DNA of 21,506 bases from Trichosphaerium sp. ATCC 40318 (Eukaryota; Discosea; Flabellinia; Trichosidae). The position numbers and the translations under genes were made by a program. This document shows positions 10,801 to 19,434 of the stretch, in pieces (positions within the stretch are counted from its first letter, which is position 1; each line of letters opens with the position of its first letter). The notes beneath the pieces were generated by a model. That model did not search any database, had not been told where the DNA came from, and saw nothing but the letters and a program-made list of their open reading frames with translations. The stretch lies in contig JALMLS010000405.1 in NCBI GenBank assembly GCA_038496445.1, forward strand, positions 1 through 21,506, in the 5' to 3' direction.

Positions 10801-10867
10801 AGCAAATGAAGATATGACTGCTTTTATTAGTACAAGCAGTGTTTTGAATCGAATTCCGAGATATTAA
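7810..10867 (+). CDS. DDE/D-type transposase, DUF7869-like (possibly Sola)
   Basis: Seven exons (7810-8321, 8724-8775, 8817-8989, 9042-9677, 9715-10086, 10129-10314, 10366-10867) give about 810 residues with matching phases. The N-terminal part has the family's cysteine motif CNCKKECYKK (about residue 62), VCKQFF and the RGKHNNRP segment. Next come ISEHISNYI, VERSHY and a zinc-finger-like CSREDVCNIC (about 260). The RNase-H-like core follows: SIDYMQMLSMPKL (Asp about 437), CGIYDCDQKK, ADNCTSQNK (Asp about 527) and LRIGHTFLPNDRAFG (Asp about 569); these three Asp are the candidate catalytic residues. Comparable proteins are common in arthropod genomes with the motif GHSFLPNDRDFG. Exon 1 is separated from the rest by a 402-nt intron that contains the left palindrome array. 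The ATG at 7810 follows stops and an A-rich leader. The role inferred is cutting and joining at the 25-bp ends. Confidence 0.88.
8354..8677. repeat. Left palindrome array, 10 units of 34 bp, within intron 1 of the transposase gene
   Basis: Ten units start at 8354 and recur at exactly 34 bp: an 18-bp palindromic box plus a 16-bp linker. The outer three boxes are the perfect palindrome TAAAACGATATCGTTTTA; the inner seven read TAAAACGTCATCGTTTTA, with the same arms but a TCAT centre. Linkers are nearly identical (GAGTGTACTTGCATCG type) in the inner units and diverged in the outer ones. The last box is flanked by GCATCG and CGATGC, so its palindrome extends to 13-bp arms. The array lies wholly inside intron 1 (8322-8723). 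It may be a binding platform for the transposase or the second protein, or a transcription control; this is inference. Confidence 0.93.
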
Positions 10868-13800
10868 TTTCTATTGGCTTTTTTACGTGCTCTACCTGAA
10901 CGTCTAGGTACTGTAATCTTTGGTTTTTTAGCCTTAGGTTTTTTAGCTGATGGAGATAAGCCACGTTTTCTAGGTGTTAATTGGTTGTCATTAGATCTTT
11001 GATTTGGACTTGCTCTTTTACCACGTGTATCTGTTCCCTAATACTTTTGTTAAATAAAATTGAATTTCTGAAAAATCTTATCACACTCTTTTTGGTTGCA
11101 CTGGACTGATTGCTGGAGAGCTGGTCATCAATGAATCCAAAGGCTCTAATATAAGTCAATGTGTTATGATATTGACTATTCAACTAACCACTGTCAGTAG
11201 GAAAGCCTAATCCAGTTTGAGAGTCCAAATCAAGTTTCAGTGGTTCAATTGTTTGTGTCAAATCAATGTAATTTTCACCGTCAACAAATGTGTCTTTTGG
11301 AACTTTAAAAAGAAAGTAATCAAAATCACTATTTGAGCCCACAGTTATGGAATCAAGGTCTCCTAGTATTCATTAGTGATCAATAAAATAAAGCAGAGGT
11401 ACCTTCTGTAAGTTTTTGAATCTCTAAGCCGCTGAATTTGACAGTACGCGGGGTAGAAACTCCTTCAATTACTGTGTTATCGCCATCTGTATTGTATTCA
11501 TTAGCATTTTTCCTGTAAGTAATAATTGTACCATTTACATTCTCATCAAACAAGTCAACACTCATAGCATCATCACCTTCATGAACATGTGTAACTTCTG
11601 TTCCATTACCAACACCTGTGCTGTCGCCTTTTCCAGCACCTGCGTTTTCATCAACAGTTGTGACATTATCATGACGTCTGACGTGGGTTTTGCTACCAAC
11701 ACCTTCATTACCAGCGCTTGTTTTGTCATCAGCTTTTGTTTTGTTGGCAGCAGCTGTTTCATTATCCGCACTTGCTTTGTCCTTGGTACCTGCTTCATTA
11801 TTCGCACCCGCCTTGTCCTCGGTACCTGCTTCATTACTCGCACCCGCTTTGTCCTCGGTACCTGCTTCGTCATCGGCTTTTGCTTTATTGCCGACACCTG
11901 TTTCATTATCGGCACTTTTGTTATCAGCACCTGCTTCGTCATCGGCTTTTGTTTTGTTGCCAACAGCTGTTTTGTTATCCGCAATCGTTTCGTTATCGGC
12001 GCCTGTTTTGTCATTGACACTTGTTTCGTTACTGGCGCCTGCTTTGCCTTTGACTTCGTTATTGTTTGCAGCGTCTTCGTCATTGCTATTTTTCTTGCCA
12101 ACGTTCTTGTTTTTGACTGCATCCACATCTTCATCGGAATCACTGGAAATACTCATAGGCGTAATATCACCAGGACGGAGACCGAAACCTAAACAGTTAA
12201 GTATTTGTTGTATTATCTACTTTTGGCATACTTTCACTGCTATCTTCATCTTTTTCTTGCTTACTTGCATTTTTCATCGTGCTTTCAGCTTCTTTACGAA
12301 TTAGTGATTCTTGTTCGTCCGCTTCTCTTTGTCTTTTAAGTTCTTCAGCTTCCTGTTTTTTTTCCTTAACTGCGCTAGGAGTCAACGTATGGTTCTCACA
12401 AGGTTTGATAGAGTCTGGAAGACGTTCATACTTGACATGCAAAGTTGCCACTAAAAAACTATAAGTATGTGATTGATCACAATTACATGCCTATTTTGAG
12501 AACCTTGTTTGCAGAATACAGTCTTTCTAAACACTTTGTTATTAATGGACTGCAAGCAACTGCTTGAGGTTTCCAAAAGAGTAGTATTTTTGGAAAAAGC
12601 GAATTAGAATAGTTTTTCTTTCCAAACAACAGATTCAAATTGAAGCTTTTCAAGTCACGGAACAAGGCACAGTTTGTCTTTTTGAGTGGATCAGTCAAGT
12701 TGTTTTTTTTGCATAATTCTTGTATCTATCACTTATCAGTTGGTGCTAAAGTGCATTCAACGTACTGTAGTAAGTGCTTTTACAGCATTCATAAAGTTTT
12801 TTGCTTGTCCTTTATTTGGATTGCTAGTAAAATACTCACCAGTAATCGCTTTCATCAACTACTCCAAGTAAGTGAACGCAACGTTGATAATTAAACGTGC
12901 CTGTAGTCTTGCTGTTATGTTTTTAGCAAAGCAATTTCGCGAATAGAAATGATAATCATGTCCATACACATATTTCTTAGTCATTTTTTCTTTCTAGGAT
13001 AATGAATTAGTAGACAGTTTATAGGAGCTATTGTACCGCTTCCACTACTCGGCAATGTTCTTTAAATTCTTGTTCTATGCCAATCGGAAAGAGAGAAGCT
13101 TTTAAAATCAACCCATAATTTAACACACTCAATATTTTTCCAATAGAATAATGGTCATCAATATTTTGAAGCTCCTATTGCGCTCAACAATAAACAAATA
13201 AACAATAACGAACCGCTATACAAACATCTGAAGGCAAGTAATTTTTGAGACTAAATCTAACCCACACTTGTTTGTACTCAGAAAAACCTTCAGTATTTGC
13301 GACCAAGTTATCATGTAGCATCTTAGCTCTATCTCTGAAGGTTTTTAATTTATCGTAATATGTTGGGTTTCCTAACAACAACTTAGTCGCAGGAAAACAA
13401 CACTGCACATACCAACTTGCATTTGCAACAAGTTTATTTGGGAACCAACTCGCACCAGACCAAAGAACCCAGCCTGTATGTTAAAAAAGTTTACTGTTGA
13501 GAATACGATGTTTGAGATCTTTTGCACCAAACGCGTTTTTTTAGACCTAAGCATAATTACTACACAGGATATGACATGCGCATACATTAGCGAACTTAAA
13601 CTCGTGTGTGTTCCATCAATCACTGCAATGGTGGTTAAATCACCCATTGGAAGCCAAGCAACAGTCATACATCTGTCTTGTATTTTTTTGGTAGCTGAAT
13701 GTGTCAATAAAATTAATACGTGTAGTTACGTACTACTTCTCTCACTAAACGCCATTTTGTCTTTGAAGTTACTTGCAGAAAATTCACGTATAGCGATGAA

Positions 13801-15198
13801 ACATGAGATATCTGAAAATCTCCAGTCACGGTCAAAGACAATATCATGTTCAATGTTGGTTTCACAATGTGCTGAAACCTTTGAGTCTCCATCTATGGTG
13901 ATGTTATTGAGTAATTTGGTAGGCACTTTCTCAATCTCCATCTCTTTGAACTCAGCCTTATAAGACGATTTTTTTTTGGCACCTCTACATTAAGTTAAAA
14001 AAATAACTTACACGCTCGTACTCTATCAGTGCATCCAATTGCACATCACAAGACACCAGAATAGAACTTCTAAAAAGCAGCGCTGCAACATATAAACCAT
14101 AATGAGAAGTGCCATCATTGAAGCAAAAAGCTGCTTCAAACATATCAAAATGATACAACAATTGGTAAACAACCACTTTCGTGGTTAAATTATAAATAAA
14201 CATCGTTTTCTCCTCATCAGATGGTTCATCTACATCTGTTAAGGATGGTTTAAACCAACACTCAGCATCGAGCAAGTCAGAAGCATTTTGTAAAAAAGAT
14301 TCCACATTCTTGACACCAATCTCCTAACAAAAGTACTAAGATTCAAAAAAACATGTACTACATCTGTACCTTTTCACAGTTGTAGTTTTGTACAGCCAGC
14401 GTTTCCTTCAATTCTGCTATTGAACTCAACAAACTTTTCTTTATGTCTCGTGTCATGATGTGTGTTCCTGGTAGTACACCATACACAGCTGTAGGTGTAC
14501 TCACCAATGCTCTTAAACACATTAACAACAGCAACAATATCAATACGTACTCAAAACGCAGTTCAGCAGTAGACTTTAACCGATCTGCTTTGTGTTTTTC
14601 AATATCTGGAGGAGCATCGTCAGACAGTATCTCCAAACGTTCCACAAGCTGCCTTGGATAGGCTGAAAACACTTCTAAAATGTATGCATAAGTACATACA
14701 ATAGTTTGTTTTCAGTCATCATGAAAAACGATATCGTTTTACAGGGTCTAAAGTGAAAAAACGATATCGTTTTACAGAATCCGATATGATCTATGACATG
14801 AAAAAACGATATCGTTTTATGAAAATCCGAAAATGATAAAACGATATCGTTTTTCCATGTGAGTCATTCACAAAACGATATCGTTTTCTCGTGTGAATCC
14901 CTCATAAAACGATATCGTTTTAAGACATTAAAAAAGGATAAAACGATATCGTTTTATAGCAAAAAATGGTTTAAAGCGTTGCGCAAGAAGAATCTACTTT
15001 GCAAACGCAAATTACACACCAATTCAAATATGGTGTTGTTTTAACCAAAGCGCATAGCATACGTAGTACGCCCATGGATTGAAGAGGCGTTTTGAAATAA
15101 AAAACAACAAATACTAGTAAAAGAAACATATAGTACTAGTACGCACCTTCCAAAGCATTGAAACGGCGATAGAGTGGTTTTTTCTTCCTTGAGGTCAT
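10864..15198 (-). CDS. Second transposon protein, unrecognised, 16 exons, about 1067 aa
   Basis: Exons on the minus strand: 15198-15147, 14674-14370, 14323-14012, 13956-13734, 13694-13533, 13473-13214, 13174-13037, 12993-12901, 12858-12766, 12725-12631, 12562-12504, 12450-12232, 12188-11403, 11362-11189, 11145-11087, 11037-10864. All phases agree. Exon 1 is short and basic (MTSRKKKPLYRRFNALE) and sits beyond the right palindrome array. Residues 18-600 look globular, with segments such as SFLQNASDLLDAECWF, FDRDWRFSDISCF, VAWLPMGDLTTIAVIDGTH and YVYGHDYHFYSRNCF; I recognise no family. A charged helical stretch (about 610-665, EKKQEAEELKRQREADEQ) precedes about 190 residues of acidic Ala/Asn/Asp/Thr/Lys repeats. 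The C-terminus is basic (AKKPKITVPRRSGRARKKAN), like an NLS or DNA-binding tail. The 12901 junction needs a GC-AG intron, and the 12631/12562 junction is a choice among alternatives. A DNA-bound partner of the transposase is a plausible role, not shown. Confidence 0.72.
11765..11872. repeat. 36-bp tandem repeat in the acidic region of the second transposon gene
   Basis: About three near-identical 36-bp units (CTCGGTACCTGCTTCATTAC and continuation) encode, on the minus strand, the 12-residue unit AGTEDKAGASNE and variants. More diverged related units extend over about 11700-12110. The skewed composition keeps other frames open here, which explains the long overlapping plus-strand frames. Confidence 0.8.
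14725..14955. repeat. Right palindrome array, 7 units, within intron 1 of the minus-strand gene
   Basis: Seven perfect copies of AAAACGATATCGTTTT start at 14725, 14758, 14803, 14838, 14872, 14906 and 14940. The spacing is 34 bp for the last four units and 33, 45 and 35 before that. Linkers are diverged, unlike the homogeneous left array, and no TCAT-centred variant occurs. The array lies in intron 1 (14675-15146) of the minus-strand gene, mirroring the left array. Confidence 0.93.
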
Positions 15199-15490
15199 TG
15201 CAGTCGAAAGTAGTACTATTAAGTTATTTGTTAAGTGTTGGAATTAACGTTCAACAAAAACCATAGACCAACAGATAAACAGTACTATCATGTGACTTAC
15301 AGGTCTATGTGTATGTTCTATAACATACAAAAACAATTGACAGACATCAAACAGAATTAGAGCACAATTTGCACCATAAGTGCAAACGCAATGAAAGTGA
15401 TGCAATTATTTTAAGGATGTTTTTATTGCATTAATAGACAACACGTATGTGTGGTGTTCCATTACAAGCATTGAAATGGCCACAACTTTA
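15199..15490. promoter_or_regulatory. 5' flank of the minus-strand transposon gene
   Basis: This 292-bp stretch between the first ATG of the minus gene and the right inverted repeat must carry its promoter and leader. It is AT-rich with no open exon. The counterpart on the left, 7683-7809, is 127 bp. I see no shared motif between the two beyond the inverted repeats. Confidence 0.35.
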
Positions 15491-15515
15491 GTTATGTTCT
15501 TTCTGAACGAAACTC
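15491..15515 (-). repeat. Right terminal inverted repeat
   Basis: Read on the minus strand it begins GAGTTTC and continues with the core GTTCAGAAAGAACATAAC, matching the left end at 23 of 25 positions. ACTT at 15516-15519 follows directly. Confidence 0.85.
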
Positions 15516-15519
15516 ACTT

Positions 15520-16307
15520 GTCATAAAACAAGAATGTTTGGCTTTTTTTTTTCAAAGAATTCCCACGAAGTTTTGTTCCCACTCTTATCGTTATTCTTAC
15601 AGGGCTGGTTTAAAAACAGTTAGATCATGTAATAGTAGAAATGGATCTACTGATGATAAAAAGGGAGATGAAGCCCTGTTACCGATTTTAGAAGCATTTT
15701 GAGTCGAAACAATTGAACTTTCGAAGAAAAAATAAAGTCGGCACTCTCCTTTTTATCATCTATCACTGTTGCACAAGTACTGAATAAGAAACGTTATGCA
15801 ATGAATTCACTATAAGGTTGATGTCCCAACTTACTCCATCCAATATCTTATAATAGTAAACACATAGTAGGTTGCAAGTGACATTGCGCTTGTAGTTTAT
15901 ATGAAGTCCTATCTGGAAATTGTAATTTTATTCAATAATATTTGTCGCACAATATTGCTTGGAAATAAGCGCTGGTTCAGATGGACATTTGGGTTAGGGG
16001 TGCTGAATAATACTTTGTTATTACAACTAGTTAGTATGTTGAAACAAAACTTGATAAGTGACACATGTTCATGTCAGTCATTCAGCAATGTCTTTGTTCA
16101 AAAGATAGTAGTACAGTATTTCACAGTCTCATTGAATGATTAACATTGGTTGCGCAATACTACATCCTAAATGTACTTATAGTAATATCACAGGTACTTA
16201 CACAATTGAATTCATAAGTTTATTGTAGTGTCACTTTGATTTGTGACGTTATTATTTATATATACAAGTTCCTTTTAATTCTTTTTCTAGTTCTTGTTAC
16301 TACAGTT
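15520..16307. other. Intergenic region between the transposon and the first LRR gene
   Basis: These about 790 bp hold no gene I can support. An acceptor-like TTCTTACAG ends at 15601 and is followed by a 32-codon open stretch (GLKTVRSCNSRNGSTDDKK and on) to a TGA at about 15700, which could be a last exon, but no upstream exon is found. GATGATAAAAAGGGAGA (15652-15668) is repeated inverted, with one base missing, at 15745-15760. The open frame at 15901-16143 has no recognisable features. Confidence 0.4.
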
Positions 16308-17519
16308 TCAATTACGTTTATATATATGTTTTGTCCCAACAAGCGCTTTGATGCCTTCATTGGTTACTGGAGTATAGTTGAGGTAAATAGTATGAACGCC
16401 AACAAGTGCTTTAACACCTTCATCTGTTACTGAAGTGTTATTGAGGTTAATAGTATGAACACCAGCAAGTGGTTTGACACCTTCATCTGTTACTAAAGTG
16501 TTATCGAGGTAAATAATATGAACACCAGCAAGTGCTTTGACACCTTCATCTGTTACTAAAGTGTTATTGAGGTTAATAGTATGAACTCCAGCAAGTGCTT
16601 TAACACCTTCATCTGTCACTACGGTACGATAAAGGCTAATATAATGAACTCCTGCAAGAGCTTTGACACCTTCATCAGTTACTTTAGTATCGCCAAGGTG
16701 AATAGTATGAACACCAGAAAGTGCTTTAACGCCTTCATCTGTTACTGAAGTGCTATTGAGGTTAATTTTATGAACGCCAGAAAGTGCTTTTACGCCTTCA
16801 TCTGTTACTGAAGTGTAACTGAGACAAATGGTATGAACGCCAGCGAGTGCTTTAACGCTTTTGGCAGTTACTAAAGCGTTGGAAAGACCAATAGTATGAA
16901 CGCCAGCAAGTGGTTTGACACCTTCATCTGTTACTGAAGTGTTATTGAGGTAAATAGTATGAACGCCAGCAAGTGCTTTAACACCTTCATCTGTTACTGA
17001 AATGCTATTGAGGTAAATAGTATGAACGCCAGCAAGTGCTTTAACACCTTCATCTGTTACTGAAGTGTTATTGAGGTAAATAGTATGAACGCCAGCAAGT
17101 GCTTTAATGCCTTTGTCAGTTACTGAAGTGGATTCAAGTACAATAGCATGAACGCCAGCAAGTGCTTTAATGCCTTCATCAGTTACTGTAGCACATTCGA
17201 GGTCTATAGTATGAACTCCAGCAAATTGTTTGATGCTGGTTTCGTCAAAATCACTTGAGCTAAGGTCTATCCAGGTGTTTTTCAGAATCCCACGATGTTT
17301 TACTACTGATTTTACTTGGTCTACAGTTTTAACCCTGATAGCGGTGTATCCGATAACGTCGTGAACAATAGAAGCGAATAAACGACAGGTTTGACAAGCT
17401 GCAAATCGTGATTTGAATGATGTTTGAAGCAAAATATGCGTTAATATCTCCGTAGGTAGATGCAACAAATTATTGCGTGCGATGTTGTCGATTGTATAAC
17501 GCGTTGAAATAGGAAGCAT
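16308..17519 (-). CDS. F-box-like protein with 14 leucine-rich repeats of 21 residues
   Basis: An intronless frame of 403 residues. Residues 18-57 (LLHLPTEILTHILL then a Cys-containing helix CQTCRLFASIVHDVI) look like an F-box: a Leu-Pro start and hydrophobic spacing. A linker (about 58-99) leads into 14 consecutive 21-residue repeats of the form GVHTIxLxxTxVTDEGVKA, plus a truncated last unit ending in TKHIYKRN. The pattern fits a short LRR in which the Leu/Ile positions form the parallel strand. At DNA level this is a 63-bp tandem repeat with high identity between neighbours, so copy number may vary between alleles. By analogy with F-box/LRR proteins it may be a substrate receptor of an SCF-type ubiquitin ligase; this is inferred from layout only. 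A paralog lies at 19965-21415. Confidence 0.85.
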   Translation of the reverse strand: MLPISTRYTIDNIARNNLLHLPTEILTHILLQTSFKSRFAACQTCRLFASIVHDVIGYTAIRVKTVDQVKSVVKHRGILKNTWIDLSSSDFDETSIKQFAGVHTIDLECATVTDEGIKALAGVHAIVLESTSVTDKGIKALAGVHTIYLNNTSVTDEGVKALAGVHTIYLNSISVTDEGVKALAGVHTIYLNNTSVTDEGVKPLAGVHTIGLSNALVTAKSVKALAGVHTICLSYTSVTDEGVKALSGVHKINLNSTSVTDEGVKALSGVHTIHLGDTKVTDEGVKALAGVHYISLYRTVVTDEGVKALAGVHTINLNNTLVTDEGVKALAGVHIIYLDNTLVTDEGVKPLAGVHTINLNNTSVTDEGVKALVGVHTIYLNYTPVTNEGIKALVGTKHIYKRN

Positions 17520-18000
17520 TGTATATGGTTAAAATGTACTTTTATACGCCAATATCTAGAATGGAGGCGGTATGTGCTGCGAAAGGAGCGTTTAGGCTGT
17601 GATATTAAGGTACGAGTAAGTTAAGCAGCCTGTTCGTACAAAAAAAATTACGTAATTTTCTAAAACCCCTTGTTGACCAATGACAACTGAAACGTGCAAC
17701 GTCACCATGATCAATATGCATGCTTTCCAAGTATTTCCACGAAGATATTCACAGCGAACTTTGACGAAATACACAAATGTATTTTTTGATTGTGTATTTC
17801 TCTGAATGTACTAATGCTTTTATCCTACAAGTAAGGCAACGTCTCTCTTACACGTATTCTCATCTTTCGTGCGCTTTAACGTTTCAACAACATTAATACT
17901 GCTACATTGGTTACCTATTCCAATAGTTTAAAAGTCAATTAGCACAAAATAAAACGCAAAAAGACGTTACAATGGTACTTATTGTCTTGTTTTGTTTTAG
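17520..18000. other. Intergenic region upstream of the first LRR gene
   Basis: About 480 bp between divergent genes. It contains a perfect 16-bp palindrome AAAATTACGTAATTTT (17644-17659) and an 11-bp inverted repeat GAAATACACAA (17766-17776, partner 17790-17800, 13-nt loop). No exon with family features is visible. The pyrimidine tract ending TTTTAG at 18000 looks like a splice acceptor for the next gene. Confidence 0.4.
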
Positions 18001-18063
18001 GCCTTTTTCTATGTCAACGCTTTTGAAACCAAGTTCACTCTTCAAACACTTTACTACATTGGT

Positions 18064-18441
18064 ATGAGAGGTGAAAGACCTCCTATTGGAACACTTCTCG
18101 TATCTATCAAGGGTGATCCGAGTTGTATCAATAACGTCGAACCAGCAACACCAAAACAAAAAGTGGCTTCTTCACTATGTCGTATTACCACATGCAACGG
18201 CACAAATGGGCATGGAGATATCAAGAAGTTGTATGTAGAAAAGTCGTTCACATATGATGAATTGATGAAACACACTAATGATTCTCACGACTATCGTCAA
18301 ATGATCAAGAATGTGCCTCAACTCATTCCAGGACCTGGTGGAAATCCAGGTGGATTGACAATCCTTGGTGGGAGAAAGCATATTACGATTGGACCCAATT
18401 CTGCATGTAACTCTAAAAACCAAATAAAACATATCTTCTAG
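18064..18441 (+). CDS. Unrecognised small gene, copy 1
   Basis: The core frame from ATG 18064 gives 125 residues ending ITIGPNSACNSKNQIKHIF. I do not recognise the family. It contains a Cys/Gly-rich CRITTCNGTNGHGD, a charged FTYDELMKHTNDSHDYRQ and a Gly/Pro-rich LIPGPGGNPGGLTILGG. The frame stays open upstream to a strong acceptor-like tract (TTTTAG ending at 18000), so the true first exon may lie further left. An alternative start at 18012 with a 50-nt intron (18062-18111) would keep the same frame from GDPSCIN on. The last 28 bp or so of conserved coding sequence recur inverted at the end of the window, so this is a multi-copy gene. Confidence 0.55.
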   Translation: MRGERPPIGTLLVSIKGDPSCINNVEPATPKQKVASSLCRITTCNGTNGHGDIKKLYVEKSFTYDELMKHTNDSHDYRQMIKNVPQLIPGPGGNPGGLTILGGRKHITIGPNSACNSKNQIKHIF

Positions 18442-18732
18442 TACTGATGTACGTTCATATCACATCGTGAAAGAGTGTACATCACGTGTATATTGTACCT
18501 TAATATCAGTCGATATGCTACTTACACATCACATGACTTCACCATTTTACATGCGATGGTACCAACATAAGAAAACGTGTACTTAAGCAATTGTATTAAG
18601 TCTGTTTAAGAACAGTTTTGTCATTAAAGAATGACAATACTTACCGGTTAATTTCGCAGGTTAATTTCACGGGTAAATAGTATTTAAAACAACATCTCTT
18701 GTACTTCAATAGCAACGCAACAATCTTCAAAT
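18442..18732. other. Intergenic region before the MORN gene
   Basis: About 290 bp, AT-rich. A 13-bp direct repeat, GGTTAATTTCGCA then GGTTAATTTCACG, lies at about 18646-18671, roughly 60-90 bp before the next ATG, where a promoter element could sit. Nothing else stands out. Confidence 0.35.
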
Positions 18733-19434
18733 ATGTCCCAAGATTGTACTGTAGAGGCCAGATTATGTAATGATGGGATATTTAAGTTACCTACCAAATT
18801 ATTACACCAGATTATAGACCTTTCCGCAGCGGTATACGTATTGTGGCCGCTACTTTGTTATCAAGCTGCTGTAACAAGTAGATTTACTTTTAACTTGGAG
18901 AAACATGGCAAATGGATTGGACATTGAATGTGTTCATTTGACGAAGGAAAAATGGTAGGATCATACAAAAGTTGGTACACTAATGGCGTGTTGAAAGAAA
19001 CTTGCTTTTATGTCAATGGAGTCCGTGAAGGAGAGAATATAGCTTACTATGGTTGTAATCCTTACATACGTAGGGGTCATAACGGTCAATATATTAAGCC
19101 CTTGAAGCCTTTGCTAAAGAGAAAGTGCTTTTTTAGGAACGGATTACTTCATGGCGAAGTAAAGAGATGGTACAACAATGGTCGACTACAAAGACATTGC
19201 TTTTACGTTGATGGTAAGCTAGAAGGAGAGTATAAAACCCTTTTCTTTTATTGTTCTTTTTTTAATTTAATTTGTAGATCGTTCAGTAATCTTATTTTAA
19301 GCTATTTCCGTCCTATTTGGAATAGGGCAAGTACCAAAATGACTCCTTCCTCTGCAGAATCAAGTGTGTCTACTACAGAAACGCCCATGAATAATTTAAT
19401 AAAACAGCAACAAGCAATACAAACTGTAGAATAA
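18733..19434 (+). pseudogene. F-box-like/MORN_2 repeat gene interrupted by in-frame TGA
   Basis: A single frame runs from ATG 18733 to TAA 19432-19434 with one TGA at 18925-18927. Before it, residues 1-64 hold an F-box-like start (FKLPTKLLHQIIDLSAAVYVLWPLL) and HGKWIGH. After it, in the same frame, come MORN_2-type repeats (GSYKSWYTNGVLKETCFYVN, and RNGLLHGEVKRWYNNGRL with its HCFYVDGKLEGE). The join reads as one repeat protein split by a nonsense codon, one base from TGG. Other genes here use TGA as a normal stop, so code reassignment is unlikely. A 48-nt pyrimidine-rich segment (19230-19277, GTATAA...TTTGTAG) is probably an intron, although it is open in frame. The tail is Ser/Thr/Gln-rich. 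F-box plus MORN_2 proteins are frequent in amoebal giant viruses and some protists. Confidence 0.7.

Larger units (their letters stand above)
7658..15515. mobile_element. 7.86-kb DNA transposon with two convergent genes and subterminal palindrome arrays
   Basis: The ends are 25-bp inverted repeats (7658-7682 and 15491-15515) differing at two positions and sharing the 18-bp core GTTCAGAAAGAACATAAC. ACTT precedes the left end (7654-7657) and follows the right end (15516-15519), as expected of a 4-bp target-site duplication. Between them lie a transposase gene (plus) and a second long gene (minus), meeting tail to tail at 10864-10867. Each gene starts 150-320 bp inside its end and holds a palindrome array in intron 1. 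The transposase family and a 4-bp duplication fit my recollection of the Sola superfamily, but that placement is inference. Both genes keep long open exons with coherent phases, and the inverted repeats are 92% identical, so the copy looks fairly young and perhaps intact. Confidence 0.85.

Noticed and set aside
11581-12304. Long plus-strand frames (about 200 aa) rich in Cys/Phe or Leu/Ser/Ala
   Set aside because: They are the antisense of the acidic repeat coding region; composition and repeat structure explain their openness.
8354-14955. Palindrome arrays as the actual ends of the transposon
   Set aside because: Coding exons of both element genes lie outside the arrays, and matched inverted repeats with flanking ACTT lie further out.
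15901-16143. 80-residue plus-strand frame as a gene
   Set aside because: No recognisable features, no homology to other parts of the window, and composition like the surrounding intergenic DNA.
18733-19434. Genetic code with TGA read as an amino acid
   Set aside because: TGA ends the membrane-protein gene and other frames in sensible positions, so a code change is not supported.
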